Shown here: positions 7,718 through 9,361 of the stretch, piece by piece
How positions within the stretch are numbered: position 1 is the stretch's first letter
Layout: each line of letters starts with the position of its first letter
Source of the DNA: Verrucomicrobiota bacterium
Lineage (GTDB): Bacteria; Verrucomicrobiota; Verrucomicrobiia; Chthoniobacterales; UBA10450
Assembly: GCA_003218785.1 (NCBI GenBank)
Contig: QHOM01000201.1
Coordinates: 1-9,361 of the forward strand
Direction: 5' to 3'
Length of the DNA: 9,361 nucleotides
Translations under genes and position numbers: made by a program
The notes under the pieces: generated by a model
Seen by the model: the letters and a program-made list of their open reading frames with translations, nothing else
Databases searched by the model: none
What the model was told of the DNA's origin: nothing

Positions 7718-8521
7718 CTACCGCATTGCCGCCCGCAGCCTTTTGAGAATGGCTGCAATCCGGCGATGGACCCGCTGGGCATCCTCGAGTCCGGTCAGAT
7801 GCGCGATCTCCTCTAACGAGAGATCCTCACCGAACCTGAGTTGCAAGATCAAGCGTTCGTCGGTCGGGAGCGATTCAACACACTTCTCGAGCTGTGCCTG
7901 CTGTTGTCGGCCAATGATGAAAGTCTCTTGATCCGTGCGGGGATCGACCACGTCAATGCTATGCTCCCTTTCTTCTCCACCCACAGCTGCAATGTTTTTG
8001 CTGAATGCCAATTGTTTGCGCGCGCTCAGAATCCAGTGCTGACGCGAGCTGAGAGAGCTGTGAAGCCGCCCTTCGATGACTGCCAGCTCTGAAAGACTCA
8101 CGCCAGGGAACGTCGATTCCAGTTGTTGGAGCGTCTCTTCTTGTGAGAGCCCACGATTGAACCGGCAGTTATAAACCTCTAGCTCCAGTTGCGAGAGATG
8201 CTGAAGGGACTTGAAGGGTCGGTGGCGCCCCGACCGGCTGCGGTGCCAGTCAAAGCAGAGATTTCGCGCGACGACTCGCAGCCAAGTGATGAAGCTCGCT
8301 CTTCCTGCAAGCTTGAACTTCAGAAGCCGTCGAAAGCGATTGTGGGCCAGCTGCTCGCAAATATGGAGGTAACAATCCGCCGCTGCGTCTTCGTCGGGTG
8401 TACATGCGCGTGCGGTTTGATACAGGACGGGACTGTAAGATTCCAGGAATCCTACCCAGGCATCGCGCGAATTTGAGGACCGAAGAGCATCCAGCAGCGC
8501 CGCAATGCCTCGATCGCACAC
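7718..8521 (-). CDS. ECF-like sigma-70 family RNA polymerase sigma factor with extended middle region
   Basis: The 267-residue protein (numbered from GTG 8521) has a sigma region 2 at about 22-98, including the promoter-melting and core-binding helices (S-F-I-T-W-L-R-V-V-A-R-N, D-W-H-R-S-R). A region 4 helix-turn-helix lies at about 209-266 (L-P-T-D-E-R-L-I-L-Q-L-R-F, D-L-S-L-E-E-I-A). Most ECF factors join these by a short linker; here about 110 residues intervene. Part of that (about 113-155) itself resembles region 4, with R-F-N-R-G-L-S-Q-E-E. The protein is cysteine-rich (C2, C40, C50, C55, C89, C119, C214). The frame also allows GTG at 8536, but only the GTG at 8521 has a well-placed GGAG (six bases upstream), so I choose it; five residues are at stake. 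It leads the operon with the anti-sigma gene downstream, which predicts that the anti-sigma holds it inactive. Autoregulation is likely for such pairs, but I see no clear ECF promoter upstream. Confidence 0.87.
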   Translation of the reverse strand: MCDRGIAALLDALRSSNSRDAWVGFLESYSPVLYQTARACTPDEDAAADCYLHICEQLAHNRFRRLLKFKLAGRASFITWLRVVARNLCFDWHRSRSGRHRPFKSLQHLSQLELEVYNCRFNRGLSQEETLQQLESTFPGVSLSELAVIEGRLHSSLSSRQHWILSARKQLAFSKNIAAVGGEEREHSIDVVDPRTDQETFIIGRQQQAQLEKCVESLPTDERLILQLRFGEDLSLEEIAHLTGLEDAQRVHRRIAAILKRLRAAMR

Positions 8522-8527
8522 TCTTGA

Positions 8528-8567
8528 CTCCACCACGGGGAAGGTCCCCCGTACTTGACCGGTGGAG
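8528..8567 (-). promoter_or_regulatory. Nested hairpin over the sigma-factor ribosome binding site
   Basis: On the minus strand, arms CTCCACC (8561-8567) and GGTGGAG (8528-8534) pair perfectly over 7 bp. Inside them ACGGGG (8547-8552) and CCCCGT (8535-8540) pair over 6 bp around a six-base loop, with an eight-base bulge on the 5' side. The outer 3' arm contains the GGAG ribosome site of the sigma gene and the alternative GTG start. If the transcript includes this region, the fold would hide the site. There is no T-run after it in either direction, so a terminator is unlikely. As DNA it could also be an operator. Confidence 0.4.
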
Positions 8568-8625
8568 TTTAACCCAACATCTTCGCCAAATCCATGAAAA
8601 CACGATCGAAAGCCGCTTTGGAGTT

Positions 8626-8922
8626 ATGCAAAAAGTTTTGTGGGAAGCCAACCAACGCTACGAAAGGGGCTGCTATAACGCCTGTGCTGCGATGATCCGG
8701 ATTGGTACAGCAAACGGGGGCACTTCAAATGGCCTTGACGCAGCCCGTGTTCTGAAACGTCTGATGCCCGCAGTGCCTCTGATTATGTACAGCGCGTTTG
8801 GGGACGAGTATGCGGAACAGCAAGCCCGCTTAATAGGAATCTCGGAACTGGTGTCAAAATCTGTGCACGCGTCTGCGCTGATTCACAAAGCCCGCCGTCT
8901 CCTCTATCCCGCTGCCGCTTGA
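8626..8922 (+). pseudogene. 5'-truncated response-regulator receiver domain
   Basis: From about 8728 to the stop at 8922 the frame encodes the back half of a CheY-type receiver: N-G-L-D-A-A-R-V-L-K (alpha 3), V-P-L-I-M-Y-S-A-F (beta 4 with its Ser switch residue), G-I-S-E-L-V-S-K-S (beta 5 with the conserved Lys) and a final helix A-L-I-H-K-A-R-R-L-L. The front half, with the acidic pair and the phosphoacceptor Asp that should come shortly before N-G-L, is missing: the residues there read G-T-A-N-G-G-T-S. None of the three plus-strand frames upstream restores it. The frame stays open farther left to 8398, but that part is antisense to the sigma gene. The first start outside it is ATG 8626, with a GGAG only two bases away, giving 98 residues. 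I read it as a decayed remnant; a short expressed non-phosphorylatable domain is the alternative. It is divergent to the sigma operon. Confidence 0.55.
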
Positions 8923-8924
8923 AG

Positions 8925-9179
8925 CTATTCTTTTTTCCAGTCAGGGAAACTTAGCTTCTCCCTCTGGAGAACGCGGAGGCTCGCCAGAGCATCCTCAATG
9001 GCCTGCCGCTCAGCTTTATGGTCTGGGCTGTCGGAGCTTTGTGCCAACTCTTGCAGACGGTTGAAAATCGCCTCCTCTGCCGTGTGTACGCGCTCCAGCA
9101 CGCAAGTGCGCTTTACTGCGGCGGCTGCGGATTCTCGGAGCGTCATTCCTGTTCGTGTTAAGGCGCGTTTTGAAGGCAA
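8925..9179 (-). CDS. Small helical hypothetical protein
   Basis: This ORF of up to 84 residues is not recognised. It is charged and predicted mostly helical: a helix rich in Ala and Glu near 15-47, and a second amphipathic helix near 53-74, ending F-P-D-W-K-K-E. There is no signal peptide or membrane segment, so it would be cytoplasmic. The long start is a TTG (9179) without a visible Shine-Dalgarno; the first ATG is at 9146 (73 residues), also without a well-spaced one. Its stop is only two bases from the stop of the response-regulator remnant on the other strand. It follows the NmrA-like gene on the same strand by about 50 bases. The weak start signals leave some doubt that it is expressed. 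Confidence 0.45.
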   Translation of the reverse strand: MPSKRALTRTGMTLRESAAAAVKRTCVLERVHTAEEAIFNRLQELAQSSDSPDHKAERQAIEDALASLRVLQREKLSFPDWKKE

Positions 9180-9229
9180 ACCGGATCGGGCTTTACTGTA
9201 GGCTTGGCTGATAAAAAAGCCTTGCCCGG

Positions 9230-9361
9230 TTAACTGGCGACCTTGGCCTCATCCTGGAAAGCAAAAGCGTAGTCGCGCGCAAACTGATCGAACGCGATCG
9301 GCTTGTGTCGAGTGAGCCGTTCGACGTCGTCCGTCACTAGACTCGCTTTCCCCTCACAATA
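9230..9361 (-). CDS. C-terminus of an NmrA-like NAD(P)-binding oxidoreductase (5' end outside window)
   Basis: The last 43 codons of a gene entering from the right edge, in frame from the edge to a TAA at 9230-9232. The peptide reads V-T-D-D-V-E-R-L-T, then K-P-I-A-F-D-Q-F-A-R-D-Y-A-F-A-F. This is typical of the end of NmrA-type/atypical short-chain dehydrogenase proteins, where 'D-V-E-x-L-T-G-x-x-P-x-x-F-x-x-F-x-x-D' closes the substrate-side domain. The Rossmann core and active site are outside the window, so substrate and cofactor cannot be judged. It has no evident link with the sigma operon. Confidence 0.7.
   Translation of the reverse strand, partial: YCEGKASLVTDDVERLTRHKPIAFDQFARDYAFAFQDEAKVAS

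Noticed and set aside
3928..8521. A type III-E CRISPR (Craspase) locus, because of TPR-CHAT next to an RpoE-like sigma
   Set aside because: No CRISPR repeats, Cas proteins or Csx30-like protein are visible in the window, and this CHAT protein has a signal peptide, unlike a cytoplasmic effector. Only the regulatory logic may be similar.
8553..8584. Plus-strand promoter (TTGACC with a 17-base spacer) for the receiver fragment
   Set aside because: The matching -10 (CATCTT) is poor and the -35 falls within the inverted repeat; not enough to call.
8250..8651. 133-codon minus-strand ORF overlapping the sigma gene in another frame
   Set aside because: Region 2 of the sigma factor is unmistakable in the competing frame; this one has no recognisable features.
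9181..9222. Possible terminator after the NmrA-like gene (6-bp stem AGGCTT/AAGCCT around a T-rich loop)
   Set aside because: The T-run lies in the loop rather than after the stem, and the stem is short and A/T-containing, so it is not a convincing intrinsic terminator on either strand.

Overview
The window is bacterial chromosomal DNA of moderately high G+C. Its gene content suggests a soil-type Acidobacteriota (Terriglobia-like). The clues are an ECF-type sigma factor paired with a zinc-finger anti-sigma that has an exported Ig/fibronectin-like tail, a long TPR-CHAT protein, and a series of secreted proteins with Ig-like, FG-GAP and HAF repeats. This placement comes from protein style alone; there is no rRNA or other marker here.

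Almost everything is encoded on the minus strand and reads from high to low coordinates. At the right edge is the last 43 codons of an NmrA-like NAD(P)-binding protein (9230-9361), followed by a small helical hypothetical ORF (8925-9179). A plus-strand fragment of a response-regulator receiver domain (about 8626-8922) abuts that ORF tail to tail and lies divergent to the main operon.

The core is an apparent operon: an ECF-like sigma factor (7718-8521) with an unusually long middle region; a membrane anti-sigma factor (6866-7666); a signal-peptide-bearing TPR-CHAT caspase-like protease (3928-6858) starting 7 nt after the anti-sigma stop; a secreted protein with an Ig-like domain and FG-GAP beta-propeller repeats (2105-3826); and a 67-codon DUF2292-like ORF (1892-2095) coupled to it. 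A convincing rho-independent terminator follows at 1775-1817. Left of it are a secreted protein of unknown family (908-1738) and a partial HAF-repeat secreted protein (1-836) that runs off the left edge.

The most interesting reading is that the core operon is a surface-signalling circuit in which an exported caspase-like CHAT protease, steered by a TPR scaffold, acts on the exported part of the anti-sigma (or on the co-encoded propeller protein) and so frees the sigma factor. The gene order and catalytic motifs are visible; the proteolytic link is inference. Two details add interest: the sigma factor carries a second region-4-like helix-turn-helix segment in its middle, and its leader can fold into a nested hairpin that covers the ribosome binding site.
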